From Vreelandella salicampi (GTDB lineage Bacteria > Pseudomonadota > Gammaproteobacteria > Pseudomonadales > Halomonadaceae): a stretch of 64,000 nucleotides of DNA. This document shows positions 1 to 10,994 of this stretch, piece after piece (positions within the stretch are counted from its first letter, which is position 1; each line of letters starts with the position of its first letter). The notes beneath the pieces were generated by a model. That model saw nothing but the letters and a program-made list of their open reading frames with translations. It made no database searches and had not been told where the DNA came from. The stretch covers positions 186,001 through 250,000 of the forward strand of contig NZ_JACCDF010000002.1 of the NCBI RefSeq assembly GCF_013415105.1. The letters run 5' to 3'. The translations under genes were made by a program, and so were the position numbers.

Positions 1-1
1 T

Positions 2-1000
2 GCGCTTCTGGCGGTGCTGGCCTACGCCGCGTTATCCGGTGCCTTTCAGGTGCTGAGCTATCAGCTTTTGAGCTGGCAGCGTGACTTGCACCGCGCGCTG
101 ACACTGACGATCACCGAGCTTTCCCAAACACCCTCCGCCGCGACCTGGATGATGCTGATCGGCGTTAGCTTTGGCTATGGCGTGTTCCACGCGGCAGGCC
201 CGGGGCACGGTAAAGCCGTATTGGCAACGTACCTTGCCTCCCACGGTGGCGCGACGCGCCGGGCGCTGGGGCTTTCGTTTGCCGCCTCGATGCTGCAAGG
301 GGTAACCGCTATCGCGCTGGTGGTGGTGCTGGTGCACGCGCTGGGTTGGGTCACGAGACAGGCCATGGGGAGCGTCACGGTGGTGGAGCAAGCGAGCTTT
401 TTGCTCGTGGCTCTGCTCGGTGTTTGGCTCTGTGTTCGCGCCCTCAAGCAGCTTTACGCGGCGTACCGCTTGCCGAGTGCGCAAGCGCATGATCACTCCA
501 CTACCCATCAGTTCCATCATCACCATGAACACACGCATCAACATGACCACCACCAACACGATGCGTCATGTGGCTGCGGTAACGCCCATCATATCGCTCC
601 GGCGAACGCCTTGGATTGGCGCACGGCGATAATGACGGTGGTTTCCATCGGCATGCGCCCGTGTAGTGGTGCGGTCTTGATGCTTGGCGCGGCGAGCCTG
701 CTGGGGCAGTTTATGTTGGGCATAGCGGCCGTGGTGGCGATGTCGTTAGGGACGGGACTGACGGTGTCAGCATTGGCGTTGGCGACGGTCTTTGCTCGTG
801 ATTGGGCCAAACGGCGGTTGGTAAGTCAGCGCCAACGCCAGCGCGGACACAAAATTGCCGCTTGGCTAGCGCTGACCGGAGGCGTGGTGATTGTTGCGCT
901 GGGCGTATCGCTAAGTCTGACGGGGGCCGCGCAGCCTAGCGGCATGCCGCTGCTCAACGAGCCGGCTACGCGGCAAGAAGGTAATCCGTTAAGAGGCTAA
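2..1000 (+). CDS. Nickel/cobalt transporter, NicO (RcnA-like) family, 5' end missing
   Basis: Inner-membrane permease for nickel or cobalt ions. The frame is open to the left edge without a stop, so the true start lies outside the window and about 332 residues are visible. The family signatures are HAAGPGHGKAVL in the first third and GMRPCSGAVLML in the second half, each in a membrane segment. Between them lies a soluble loop packed with histidine (HHHHEHTHQHDHHQHD) followed by CGC, as expected for metal handling. About six hydrophobic segments can be traced. The 3' end overlaps the convergent HIT gene by 4 bp. RcnA-type members export Ni and Co; whether this one exports or imports cannot be decided from the sequence. 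Confidence 0.85.
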   Translation, partial: ALLAVLAYAALSGAFQVLSYQLLSWQRDLHRALTLTITELSQTPSAATWMMLIGVSFGYGVFHAAGPGHGKAVLATYLASHGGATRRALGLSFAASMLQGVTAIALVVVLVHALGWVTRQAMGSVTVVEQASFLLVALLGVWLCVRALKQLYAAYRLPSAQAHDHSTTHQFHHHHEHTHQHDHHQHDASCGCGNAHHIAPANALDWRTAIMTVVSIGMRPCSGAVLMLGAASLLGQFMLGIAAVVAMSLGTGLTVSALALATVFARDWAKRRLVSQRQRQRGHKIAAWLALTGGVVIVALGVSLSLTGAAQPSGMPLLNEPATRQEGNPLRG

Positions 1001-1434
1001 ACGTTGTTCTCGGGGTCTAGGTCGAGCCCTTCAATTAGCGCTAATAACCTGTCGCGCACGTCGCCTTGGTGCTCAAGGTCATACGATATCGGCTCGCCCA
1101 CGCCCCATACCGGGCCGGGCCAGGCGGCGTCGCTATGGTGGCGCACGATGATATGGATATGTAGCTGGCTGACCACGTTGCCGAGGGTGGCAATGTTCAT
1201 TTTGTCGCCCTCAAACCCCTCTTTCATGGCGTCGGCTAGCGCGCCGGCTTCTCGCCAGAGCTGCGTTTGATCATCAGCGCTAAGCTCGAACACTTCGCTT
1301 ACATTGGGTTGGCGGGGCACCAGCACCACCCAGGTAAAGCGTGTGTCGTCCATTAACAGCACCCGGCATAGCGGTAGTTCGGTCACCGGGAAGGTGCCCG
1401 CTTCCAAGCGCTCATCCAAGGCGATATCGTTCAT
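997..1434 (-). CDS. HIT domain protein (histidine triad hydrolase)
   Basis: Small cytosolic protein of 145 residues in the histidine-triad nucleotide hydrolase/transferase superfamily. The core motif is QLHIHIIVR (Q90, H92, H94): the first triad histidine is replaced by Gln, while the middle (catalytic) and last histidines remain. It is followed by AAWPGPVWG, typical of a proteobacterial HIT subgroup. The start at 1434 (MNDIALDERL) is preferred over a longer frame to 1470 because AAGGAA lies about 8 nt upstream. The gene converges on the NicO gene with a 4-bp overlap. Substrate unknown; a nucleoside phosphoramidate or dinucleotide is the family expectation. Confidence 0.85.
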   Translation of the reverse strand: MNDIALDERLEAGTFPVTELPLCRVLLMDDTRFTWVVLVPRQPNVSEVFELSADDQTQLWREAGALADAMKEGFEGDKMNIATLGNVVSQLHIHIIVRHHSDAAWPGPVWGVGEPISYDLEHQGDVRDRLLALIEGLDLDPENNV

Positions 1435-1599
1435 GCTAGATTCCTTTGTTCTGGCGTGAAGCATGAGCATAGCAGCCTTAATGAGCGTAAAACTATTATT
1501 GCTGTTACGCTGAGATAACGCACGTTTTGGATAAAGTCAGCCATGAACGGCGCCGATCAATTTTTAATTGATGAAACGTGAGAAGGGAAGGAGAGAGTA

Positions 1600-1746
1600 A
1601 TGAAACGATTCAACATGAAAAAAGCCCTTGCAGGCAGCTTTATCGCGCTATTGGCCATGGGCGCACTAAGTGGTTGCAATACCATGGCCGGCATGGGGCA
1701 AGACGTGGAAGAGGGCGGCGAAGCCGTTCAGGAAGCGGCAAGCTAA
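1600..1746 (+). CDS. Entericidin EcnA/B-type small lipoprotein
   Basis: A 48-residue lipoprotein. A basic start (MKRFNMKK) leads into a hydrophobic stretch and the lipobox LSGC, so the mature protein would start at Cys26 and be only 23 residues long, ending GEAVQEAAS. The mature part (CNTMAGMGQDVEEGGEAV) follows the entericidin pattern of CNT, a glycine pair, then an acidic amphipathic helix. The ribosome binding site AAGGAGAG is strong, and the gene stands alone between divergent and convergent neighbours. In E. coli, entericidins form an antidote/toxin pair; only one is present here, so its role may be general envelope stress. The assignment rests on pattern, not alignment. Confidence 0.75.
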   Translation: MKRFNMKKALAGSFIALLAMGALSGCNTMAGMGQDVEEGGEAVQEAAS

Positions 1747-1756
1747 ATTTGCCAGT

Positions 1757-1788
1757 CCCCGTGTCGCGAGTCGTTTTGCGCCACGGGG
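1757..1788 (+). terminator. Possible terminator after the entericidin-like gene
   Basis: CCCCGTG at 1757-1763 pairs with CACGGGG at 1782-1788, 11 nt after the stop codon. The loop is long (18 nt) and only a weak T stretch (TCTTTG) follows, so termination efficiency is doubtful. Confidence 0.35.
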
Positions 1789-1827
1789 AGTCTTTGTAAC
1801 GGACCGTCTTAATATCAAGACGCGCGT

Positions 1828-2352
1828 TTAGCTCGATGCTTCGTGTTGCTGTTGCGTCAAAAGCTCTTCTCGCTCGGCTTGTTTGCGCAGTTTCTTGCGC
1901 AGTGCAGCCTTTTCAAAACGCAGCTTTTGCAGCGGCGTTTCTAAACTAAGCGGCGGTACGCGCGCTGGTTTTCCGTCCCCATCTACCGCGACCATGCTGA
2001 GATAGCAGCTATTGGTATGGCGGATGACCTTTTGACGAATATCTTCCGCCACCACTTTGACGCCGACTTCCATAGAAGATCGCCCGACGTGGTTGACGCA
2101 GGCGAGAAATGTCACCAACTCCCCCACGTGAATGGGTTGCTTAAACAGCACCTGATCCACCGAGAGCGTAACCACGTAGTGGCCCGAGTAGCGGCTGGCG
2201 CAGGCAAAAGCGACTTCATCGAGCTTTTTGAGAATCGCGCCGCCGTGAACCTTACCGCTGAAGTTGGCCATGTCCGGCGTCATTAGCACGGTCATGGAAA
2301 GATCGCGTTGTCCCGGCAGCGGTGCGTCATGGGCATCGTTGGAAGAGGACAT
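1828..2352 (-). CDS. Acyl-CoA thioesterase, hot-dog fold (YciA/ACOT type)
   Basis: Cytosolic acyl-CoA hydrolase of 174 residues. The hot-dog domain spans roughly residues 15-140 and carries the recognisable block GKVHGGAILKKLDEVAFACASRYSG, in which the Asp/Glu after the helix start is the usual catalytic acid, and the strand VTLSVDQVLFKQPI. The C-terminal tail (about 140-174) is highly charged, rich in K, R, E and Q, and probably extended. The start at 2352 is chosen because GGGAG sits 5 nt upstream of the ATG; an in-frame ATG 12 nt further up lacks such a site. It lies beside a short-chain fatty acid permease gene on the same strand, which fits acyl-CoA turnover, but the substrate chain length cannot be read from sequence. 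Confidence 0.85.
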   Translation of the reverse strand: MSSSNDAHDAPLPGQRDLSMTVLMTPDMANFSGKVHGGAILKKLDEVAFACASRYSGHYVVTLSVDQVLFKQPIHVGELVTFLACVNHVGRSSMEVGVKVVAEDIRQKVIRHTNSCYLSMVAVDGDGKPARVPPLSLETPLQKLRFEKAALRKKLRKQAEREELLTQQQHEASS

Positions 2353-2455
2353 GAAAACTCCCATTGCGGTAGGTGGCGATTTAAAAGCCGGCCACCCTAA
2401 CGGCAACGCCCACGGCTTTTACCGTGAGCGCGGCGTACTCTCACTGAGTGAGCGT

Positions 2456-3772
2456 TTAGAACCACACTAAGCCTACGGAAATGATCGCACCGGTGATGAA
2501 TAGCTGCACCAAGCAAAAGCCCATAATGTCTTTGGCTTTTAGCCCGGCAATGGCCAGCACCGGCAGCGCCCAGAACGGCTGCAACAGGTTGGTCCAGGCA
2601 TCGCCCCAGGCGACCGCCATGGCGATACGCGAGACATCCGCGCCCAGTGCTTCAGCAGCGGGCAACATCACCGGCGCCTGCACCGCCCACTGGCCGCCGC
2701 CGGAGGGTACGAACAGGTTGACGATACCGGCGCTAAGAAATGTCCAGAACGGCAGCGACGTCTCGGTGGCAAACGAGACCAGCCATTCCGACATGCTGGC
2801 GGCGAGCCCTGACTGAATCATAATCGCCATGATGCCGGCGTAGAACGGGAACTGGATGACGATGCCGGCACCGCCTTTGACCGCTTCGTGCAAACTGGTC
2901 AAAAGGCTACGCGGCGTGCGGTGGAGCACAATGGCTAAGAACAGGAACATGAAGTTAACCACGTTCAGGTTCAGGCCACCGCCGCGTAGCAAGAAGTGGT
3001 CGAGCAGGAAGATAAGCCCCGGGATCCCCACCATCCAAGCGAGAATAACGCTGTTTTCCATACGCTCTGCCGGGCGGGTAATGCGCATAGGACCTTGCTC
3101 ATCGGTGGCGTCTTCTAGCTGGTCGCGTTCAACGTAGACGCTGTCTTTCTCGTCCGGCAGCATCATGCGGTTAACCAGCGGCATGACGATAAACAGGCAC
3201 GCCACAATCGCCAAGTTGAAGAAGGCAAAAATGGTAGAGCCGGTGCCGATCACGCCGATCTGGTCTGCAGTAAAGTGGCCGTCGGTGGCAATGGTCAGAG
3301 GGATAGAGCCCGCCAACCCCCCGTGCCAGATCACAAAGCCCGAGTAGGCACTGGCAACCAGCAGGCGGTAGTCGACTTTAATCAGCTTGGCGAGCTCTTT
3401 GGCGAACAGCGCGCCCACCACCAGGCCGAAGCCCCAGTTGATCCAGCTGGCGATAAGCGAGACATACGTCACCAGCAAAATCGCACCGCCGGGGGTGTTC
3501 GCGAAGCTGGCGATTTTTTGCAGCAGGCGCTTAACGGGGGGTGAGCTTGCCAGCATAAAGCCGGTCACCAGCACCAGCAGCATCTGCATCGAGAAGGTAA
3601 GAAGGTTCCAAAATCCATCACCCCACATCCGCATGACGGCCAGTGGCGTCTGGCGTTCAACGGCAATCGCCGCGACGGCGGCAATAATGGTGAGGAGGAG
3701 AACGAAAATATACGGGTCAGGCAAATAACGCTCGACCAGCTTAACCGCCGGCCTTGAGATCATCTTTAACAT
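2456..3772 (-). CDS. Short-chain fatty acid transporter, AtoE family
   Basis: Inner-membrane permease of 438 residues, matching the AtoE/short-chain fatty acid transporter family in length and composition. About ten to twelve hydrophobic segments run from residue 15 to the C-terminus. Visible family blocks are RYLPDPYIFVLLLTI near the N-terminus, ASWINWGFGLVVGALFAKE around residue 110, HGGLAGSIPL around 150, and VPSGGGQWAVQAPVM near residue 360. A soluble charged loop (about 200-230) splits the protein. E. coli AtoE imports acetoacetate and butyrate-type acids, but no atoDAB degradation genes are adjacent, so the physiological substrate is open. It is transcribed toward the thioesterase gene and may be co-expressed with it. 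Confidence 0.85.
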   Translation of the reverse strand: MLKMISRPAVKLVERYLPDPYIFVLLLTIIAAVAAIAVERQTPLAVMRMWGDGFWNLLTFSMQMLLVLVTGFMLASSPPVKRLLQKIASFANTPGGAILLVTYVSLIASWINWGFGLVVGALFAKELAKLIKVDYRLLVASAYSGFVIWHGGLAGSIPLTIATDGHFTADQIGVIGTGSTIFAFFNLAIVACLFIVMPLVNRMMLPDEKDSVYVERDQLEDATDEQGPMRITRPAERMENSVILAWMVGIPGLIFLLDHFLLRGGGLNLNVVNFMFLFLAIVLHRTPRSLLTSLHEAVKGGAGIVIQFPFYAGIMAIMIQSGLAASMSEWLVSFATETSLPFWTFLSAGIVNLFVPSGGGQWAVQAPVMLPAAEALGADVSRIAMAVAWGDAWTNLLQPFWALPVLAIAGLKAKDIMGFCLVQLFITGAIISVGLVWF

Positions 3773-3856
3773 GAGAGGCTCGCTTTTATTGGTTATACGT
3801 TACGTGCACTACCAATATACGGTCTTTGAAGAGAATTTTGCAGCCTTTGCACGTGC

Positions 3857-5188
3857 TTAGCGCCAACGAGTTAAACGGTAGCGGCGATAGTAGGCGATCA
3901 AAACGCCCGAGCGCACCAGGGTAAACAGCGTAAAAGCGAACCAGAGCGCGTGGTTATGATACCGGTCGCTCAACATCTCGGTGGCGAGCCACCAGGCAGG
4001 CAAATAGGCCGCGAGGCCGATAAAAATGCTGTTACGCATTTCTTTGACGGCCGTGGTGCCGATAAACACACCGTCAAGCAAATAGCTCCATACCGCGATA
4101 AGCGGCATGGCCACCATCCACGGCAGGTACATCGCCGCCGTGGCGCGCACTTCCGGCAGCCCCGTGAGCAGGGCGATGAGCGCGTTACCCCCAAGGGCAA
4201 ACGCCAGCGATGCGGCAAGGGTCGTCCACAGCGAAAAGCGCGCCGCCGCTTTTACCGTCGCTGCAAACGCTTGCCAGTCGCGGCGGCCAAAGGCGCGCCC
4301 AATGAGCGACTCGGCGGCGTGGGCAAAGCCATCCAAGGCGTAACTCACCAGCATAATGAACTGCAGCAGCACGGCGTTGGCGGCTAGGATGGTATCGCCT
4401 TGGCCCGCGCCCTGAGCGGTGAAAAACGCCATCGCGAACAGAAGCCCGAGGGTGCGCACGAATAGATTGGCGTTAACGTGAAAAATCGCGCGGTAAGCGT
4501 TAAGGGAGGTAAGTTCTCGGCGCAGAAAGCGCCCTTCGAGATAGCCGAGTTGGCGTAGTACGAGCGTGGCGCCAAAGATAAGTGCTGCGTAGTCGGCCAG
4601 CACGCTCGCCCAGGCGACGCCGTCGCTGGTCATTTTAAGCCCTACGACAAACCATAGGTCGAGCACGATATTGACGCTGTTGGTCAGCACCAAAATCATC
4701 AGCGTAACGCGTGAATTCTGCTGGCCGAGAAACCAGCCCAAAATGGCGTAGTTCGCCAACACCGCCGGGGCCGAGAGAATGCGGATTTCGGCGTATTGCC
4801 GCGCCAGCGGTGTCGCGGTCTCGCTGCCATCAAGAAGCCACAGACCCAGCGAAATCAGCGGCGAGCCAAAAACGATTAAGAGCACGCCAATGACGGCGGC
4901 CATGATCAACGCCTGGCCGAGCAGGTTGCGCACCTGTGTATCGTTTTCACGCCCGACCGCTTGGGCGGTGAGCCCGGTGGTGCCCATGCGTAAAAAGCCA
5001 AAGCCCCAGTAGAGAAAGCTAAATAGCGTCGCCCCGAGCGTAACGGAGGCTAAATAGCGCGAGTCCGGTAGGTGGCCGACCACGGCCGTATCCACTAGCC
5101 CCAGTAGCGGGACGGTAATGTTGGAGAGAATAATCGGCCACGCCAGCGCCCAGATGCGCAGACGTGGTGGGGAGGCGGCAGCGGACAC
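3857..5188 (-). CDS. dinF: MATE family efflux transporter, DinF type
   Basis: Inner-membrane multidrug/toxin extruder of 443 residues. The first MATE half opens with WALAWPIILSNITVPLLGLVDTAVVGHL, the hallmark of the DinF branch, and twelve hydrophobic segments in two pseudo-repeats can be followed. The second half includes LVSYALDGFAHAAESLIGRAFGRRD, also characteristic of DinF. The start is a GTG at 5188 with no clear Shine-Dalgarno, 10 nt after the ferredoxin stop codon, so the two genes are probably co-transcribed. In E. coli dinF follows lexA; no lexA is present here, so SOS control should not be assumed. Substrate unknown. Confidence 0.85.
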   Translation of the reverse strand: MSAAASPPRLRIWALAWPIILSNITVPLLGLVDTAVVGHLPDSRYLASVTLGATLFSFLYWGFGFLRMGTTGLTAQAVGRENDTQVRNLLGQALIMAAVIGVLLIVFGSPLISLGLWLLDGSETATPLARQYAEIRILSAPAVLANYAILGWFLGQQNSRVTLMILVLTNSVNIVLDLWFVVGLKMTSDGVAWASVLADYAALIFGATLVLRQLGYLEGRFLRRELTSLNAYRAIFHVNANLFVRTLGLLFAMAFFTAQGAGQGDTILAANAVLLQFIMLVSYALDGFAHAAESLIGRAFGRRDWQAFAATVKAAARFSLWTTLAASLAFALGGNALIALLTGLPEVRATAAMYLPWMVAMPLIAVWSYLLDGVFIGTTAVKEMRNSIFIGLAAYLPAWWLATEMLSDRYHNHALWFAFTLFTLVRSGVLIAYYRRYRLTRWR

Positions 5189-5198
5189 AGAAGCGAGG

Positions 5199-5510
<312 letters not shown>

Positions 5511-5528
5511 TCAACAATTGGCACTTGG

Positions 5529-7894
<2,366 letters not shown>

Positions 7895-8087
7895 GCCGGG
7901 TTCCTCGTGGTGCGGTGGTGGTCAAAATCGTTTTATCGACACGTGGTCACGGTAATGTGATTGTCACGTGCGCTTCATCATTTTCTGGGGTGTGATCATA
8001 GCACCAGGCGTGCAACGCCGTCATGCTACAAGCACACGAGCCTGATAGAATCTGCCTCTTTTGGACTAATGATGGGTGAAAAACGCC

Positions 8088-8753
8088 ATGCAGACGCGAT
8101 CACGCGCGGTGGAATCGAATCAGCCAGGGCCGCACCCAGACGTATCGCGCTGGGTGGCGCGCGCGCTTGCGCACCCGCTGCAAAAGCCCATCGCCGCGCA
8201 CACGCAAACCGCGTTTGAAACGGCTGAGACTTGGCTAAGCAAGCGGCGTGCCCCGCTTATTTTGGATGCCGGCTGTGGAGTAGGGCTCTCCACGCGGCGC
8301 TTAGCGGCTACCTTCCCCGACCATGCGGTGATCGGGGTTGATCGTAGCGAAGATCGCCTGGGGCGTGACCACGGCGCACCGCCGGATAACGCCTTTCTCG
8401 TGCGCGCCGATTTGGTCGATTTCTGGCGCTTGGCACAACGTGCGGGCTGGTCGCCGTCGCGACACTATTTGCTTTACCCCAACCCATATCCCAAGGCGGC
8501 GCATTTGAACCGTCGCTGGCACGGGCACCCGGTCTTTCCCACGCTGCTGGCGCTTGGAGGGCGGCTGGAGTTGCGTTCGAACTGGAAAATTTACGTCGAA
8601 GAGTTTGCCCAGGCCGTGACGCAAGCTACGAATAAGTCGCCGGACGTTGCGGCGTATTCCCCCAACGGCGACTATTTAACCCCGTTTGAAGCGAAGTATG
8701 ACCATAGCGGCCAGGCTCTCTGGCGTCTCACCGTGAATCTGGAGCGTGTATGA
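8088..8753 (+). CDS. TrmB-like SAM-dependent tRNA (guanine-N7)-methyltransferase
   Basis: Predicted class I methyltransferase of 221 residues. The SAM-binding motif DAGCGVGLSTRR is at residues 60-71, with the acidic partner VIGVDRSEDR about 20 residues later. YLLYPNPYPKAAHLNRRW (about 128-145) is a variant of the TrmB signature, in which FPDPWPKxRHxxRR contacts tRNA. The overall pattern is that of the shorter, divergent TrmB-like branch of gammaproteobacteria rather than the canonical TrmB, which normally sits next to mutY/yggX. The ATG at 8088 is preferred to an in-frame GTG at 8076 because GGGTGA precedes it. The stop overlaps the next gene by 4 bp (ATGA). The m7G46 role is inferred; another RNA position is possible. 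Confidence 0.75.
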   Translation: MQTRSRAVESNQPGPHPDVSRWVARALAHPLQKPIAAHTQTAFETAETWLSKRRAPLILDAGCGVGLSTRRLAATFPDHAVIGVDRSEDRLGRDHGAPPDNAFLVRADLVDFWRLAQRAGWSPSRHYLLYPNPYPKAAHLNRRWHGHPVFPTLLALGGRLELRSNWKIYVEEFAQAVTQATNKSPDVAAYSPNGDYLTPFEAKYDHSGQALWRLTVNLERV

Positions 8754-9079
8754 CCTTTGTCTATTTAGTGCTCGCGATTGTGGCCGAAGTGGTGGCCACC
8801 AGCGCGCTTAAAGCCTCGATGGGCTTTACCCGCCCGCTGCCGAGTATCGTGGTGGTAGTGGGCTACGGCGTGGCGTTTTACTTGTTAAGCTTGGTGCTGC
8901 GCACGCTGCCGGTCGGTTTGACCTACGCGATTTGGGCGGGCCTGGGCATTGTGCTGGTCACCCTAGTGGGCATTGTGGCGTTCGGCGAGCGGCCCGATTG
9001 GCCCGGTATGCTGGGTATCGGGTTCATTGTAGCCGGCGTGGTATTGCTACAGGTATTTTCCAAAATGAGCGTGCATTAA
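8750..9079 (+). CDS. Small multidrug resistance (SMR) transporter, EmrE-like
   Basis: Proton-coupled exporter of 109 residues with four hydrophobic helices. The essential membrane glutamate is Glu13 in IVAEVVATSALKASMGFTR, where both the AE pair and the SALKAS stretch are typical of EmrE/QacE-type rather than Gdx/SugE proteins. The helix 3 motif LTYAIWAGLGIVLVTLVG and the helix 4 turn FGERPDW are also present. The start overlaps the TrmB-like gene by 4 bp, implying coupled translation. Substrates are likely quaternary ammonium or other organic cations; in a halophile an osmolyte such as a betaine is possible but cannot be read from sequence. Confidence 0.92.
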   Translation: MTFVYLVLAIVAEVVATSALKASMGFTRPLPSIVVVVGYGVAFYLLSLVLRTLPVGLTYAIWAGLGIVLVTLVGIVAFGERPDWPGMLGIGFIVAGVVLLQVFSKMSVH

Positions 9080-9090
9080 GGATGCGAATT

Positions 9091-10560
9091 GTGACGAAAA
9101 CGTTATTGAAAAGGCGCCCCCGGCTTATCGTCGGCTCGCTAGTGGCAGCAGCACTTGCGCTGTTGTCGAGCCCCACGGTGATGGCGGATTTTTCACGTTT
9201 GGCCGAACTGCAAGACAGCGGTTTTGCGATTAGCGCTGAAGCGCGATTGCTGAACGCCCCCGAGGTGACGTTGGCGAGCATTAATCCCAACGCCGAGCGC
9301 TCGCCCGCTTCTGTTACCAAAGCGTACCTGGGGGCTGCGGCGCTTAACCGCTTTGGCCCCCAGCATCGCTTTACCACGCAATTGGTTAGCACCGGCGAGA
9401 TCGATGCCAACGGCGTGTTGCAAGGCGATTTGGTGTTTGACGGCGGCGGTGACCCCGGGCTTACCAGCGAGAATTTATGGCGCTTGGTACAACGGCTACA
9501 GCAGGCCGGTGTACGCGACGTCGCGGGCGGCTTGGTAGTGAGTCAGTGGCGTTTTGGCCCGGTAGAGTGCATCACGACCGACCGCTGCGATGCGCTATCT
9601 CGGGTGGCGAATAGCTACAGCGCGCCGCTTTCATCGGCTGGGGTTAACTTTGGCAGCTGGTGCGTCAACGTCGCACCAGCAAGCACGCCGGGAGAACCCG
9701 CGCGTATCACCCACTGCGACGGTCCGTCGTCGCTTACGCGGGTGGATAACCGCGTTACGACCCGCCCCGATAACAGTGGCACCAAGCTCAACGCCGAGCG
9801 CATTACCGACGAGCGCGGCGATATCATGCGCATCAGCGGGCAGATTTCCACTAACGCCTGGCCGCGCGATGTTTACCGGGCGGCTAGCGACAGCGCCGCG
9901 CAAACCGCGCAAACGCTTCACGCCATGCTCATGCGGGCGGGCATTGTGATGGGGAGCGAACCGCGGGTGACAGCCGAGCCGCCGCCCCAAGGCGCAAGCC
10001 GACTGGCGGCGGTAGACAGCAAGCCGCTGCAGGAGATTTTGTTGCGGATAATGAACTACTCCAATAATTACATGGCCGATGTGCTGGCGCTAAATTTGGT
10101 GGAGACACCCAAGGCGCAGCTGCGCCAGGCCGGTGAGGCGTTAGAGACGTACGCCACAAGCCTGCCGGGGCACGGTCCGGTCACGCTGGAAAGCGGTAGC
10201 GGCTTGACCACCGGCAACCGCACCAGTGCCCACAGTATCAACGTAATGCTGGAATCGATGTTTCACCAAGCGTCGTTGTTCCCAAGCTTTGTGGCCACGT
10301 TTCAATCGCCTGCCAACGGGGTAATGCGATTTATTCGCCGCGGCCCTGATGTCTTCCAAACTAACGTGATGATAAAAACCGGTACGCTCAATCAACCGTT
10401 TGCGGTACGCGCCGCGGCGGGCTATTTCCGTACCGTTAGCGGGCGTTGGGGGGTGTTCAGTGTGTTGGTAAACGGCGATTCGAGCACGCCATACCTCAAC
10501 TGGACCAAAGTGCTAGAGCCGCTGGCGCAAGATTTGGATGAAATGATACGGGCTCATTAA
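9091..10560 (+). CDS. dacB: D-alanyl-D-alanine carboxypeptidase/endopeptidase (PBP4)
   Basis: Periplasmic class C penicillin-binding protein of 489 residues that trims or cleaves peptidoglycan cross-links. A basic N-terminus and hydrophobic segment ending near VMA form the signal peptide. The serine hydrolase motifs are S74-V-T-K77 (SxxK), S324-N-N326 (SxN) and K429-T-G431 (KTG), with the large insert between the first two that marks the PBP4/DacB group. The GTG at 9091 is chosen because AAGGA lies 8 nt upstream; an in-frame ATG at 9082 overlaps that AAGGA and would have no usable site. Two Cys pairs in the insert could form disulfides. It starts 12 nt after the SMR gene. Confidence 0.92.
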   Translation: MTKTLLKRRPRLIVGSLVAAALALLSSPTVMADFSRLAELQDSGFAISAEARLLNAPEVTLASINPNAERSPASVTKAYLGAAALNRFGPQHRFTTQLVSTGEIDANGVLQGDLVFDGGGDPGLTSENLWRLVQRLQQAGVRDVAGGLVVSQWRFGPVECITTDRCDALSRVANSYSAPLSSAGVNFGSWCVNVAPASTPGEPARITHCDGPSSLTRVDNRVTTRPDNSGTKLNAERITDERGDIMRISGQISTNAWPRDVYRAASDSAAQTAQTLHAMLMRAGIVMGSEPRVTAEPPPQGASRLAAVDSKPLQEILLRIMNYSNNYMADVLALNLVETPKAQLRQAGEALETYATSLPGHGPVTLESGSGLTTGNRTSAHSINVMLESMFHQASLFPSFVATFQSPANGVMRFIRRGPDVFQTNVMIKTGTLNQPFAVRAAAGYFRTVSGRWGVFSVLVNGDSSTPYLNWTKVLEPLAQDLDEMIRAH

Positions 10561-10594
10561 CCACCAAAATGGGCTTGCCACGTGAGGACGCACG

Positions 10595-10966
10595 ATGAAA
10601 CCTGGCCATACGGGCTTAAAGCACTTAAAGCACTCCACGCGCTACTCGCTAAAAGGATTAAAAGCGGCGTTTCGCCACGAAGCCGCGTTTCGTCAGGAAG
10701 TTGGCATCACGCTCGTGCTGCTACCGTTTGCCTGGTGGATCGGCGAGGGGCCGCTCGCCTGGTTAATGCTGATTGGCAGCTGCGTACTGGTGTTGATTAC
10801 CGAGCTGTTAAATAGCGCGATCGAAAACGTGGTCGATCGCATTGGTTCTGAGCACCACGAGCTCTCCGGGCGGGCCAAGGATATTGGTTCGGCCGCAGTG
10901 ATGCTTGCGCTCATACTCGCCGGGCTAACTTGGGGCCTGCTAGGCTGGCAAAAGTTCTTGGGATAA
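10595..10966 (+). CDS. dgkA: Diacylglycerol kinase
   Basis: Inner-membrane enzyme of 123 residues that phosphorylates diacylglycerol to phosphatidate, recycling the lipid by-product of osmoregulated glucan and LPS modification. Three membrane helices and the family signatures are clear: RHEAAFRQE in the amphipathic N-terminal region, ELLNSAIENVVDR with the catalytic Glu and Asn, and GRAKDIGSAAVML. Size and arrangement match E. coli DgkA. It lies between dacB and glnE on the same strand with short gaps, so all three may share a transcript. Confidence 0.97.
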   Translation: MKPGHTGLKHLKHSTRYSLKGLKAAFRHEAAFRQEVGITLVLLPFAWWIGEGPLAWLMLIGSCVLVLITELLNSAIENVVDRIGSEHHELSGRAKDIGSAAVMLALILAGLTWGLLGWQKFLG

Positions 10967-10994
10967 GAAACCACCAACGACCAACGAGGGCGCT

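Noticed and set aside
1484..1511. Inverted repeat AGCGTAA/TTACGCT upstream of the entericidin-like gene
   Set aside because: Only 7 bp with a 14-nt gap, no known regulator match and no promoter around it; too weak to annotate.
8932..9090. Upstream extension of dacB to 8932
   Set aside because: It overlaps the SMR transporter gene in another frame and lacks a signal peptide at its start; the GTG at 9091 has a proper ribosome binding site and signal sequence.
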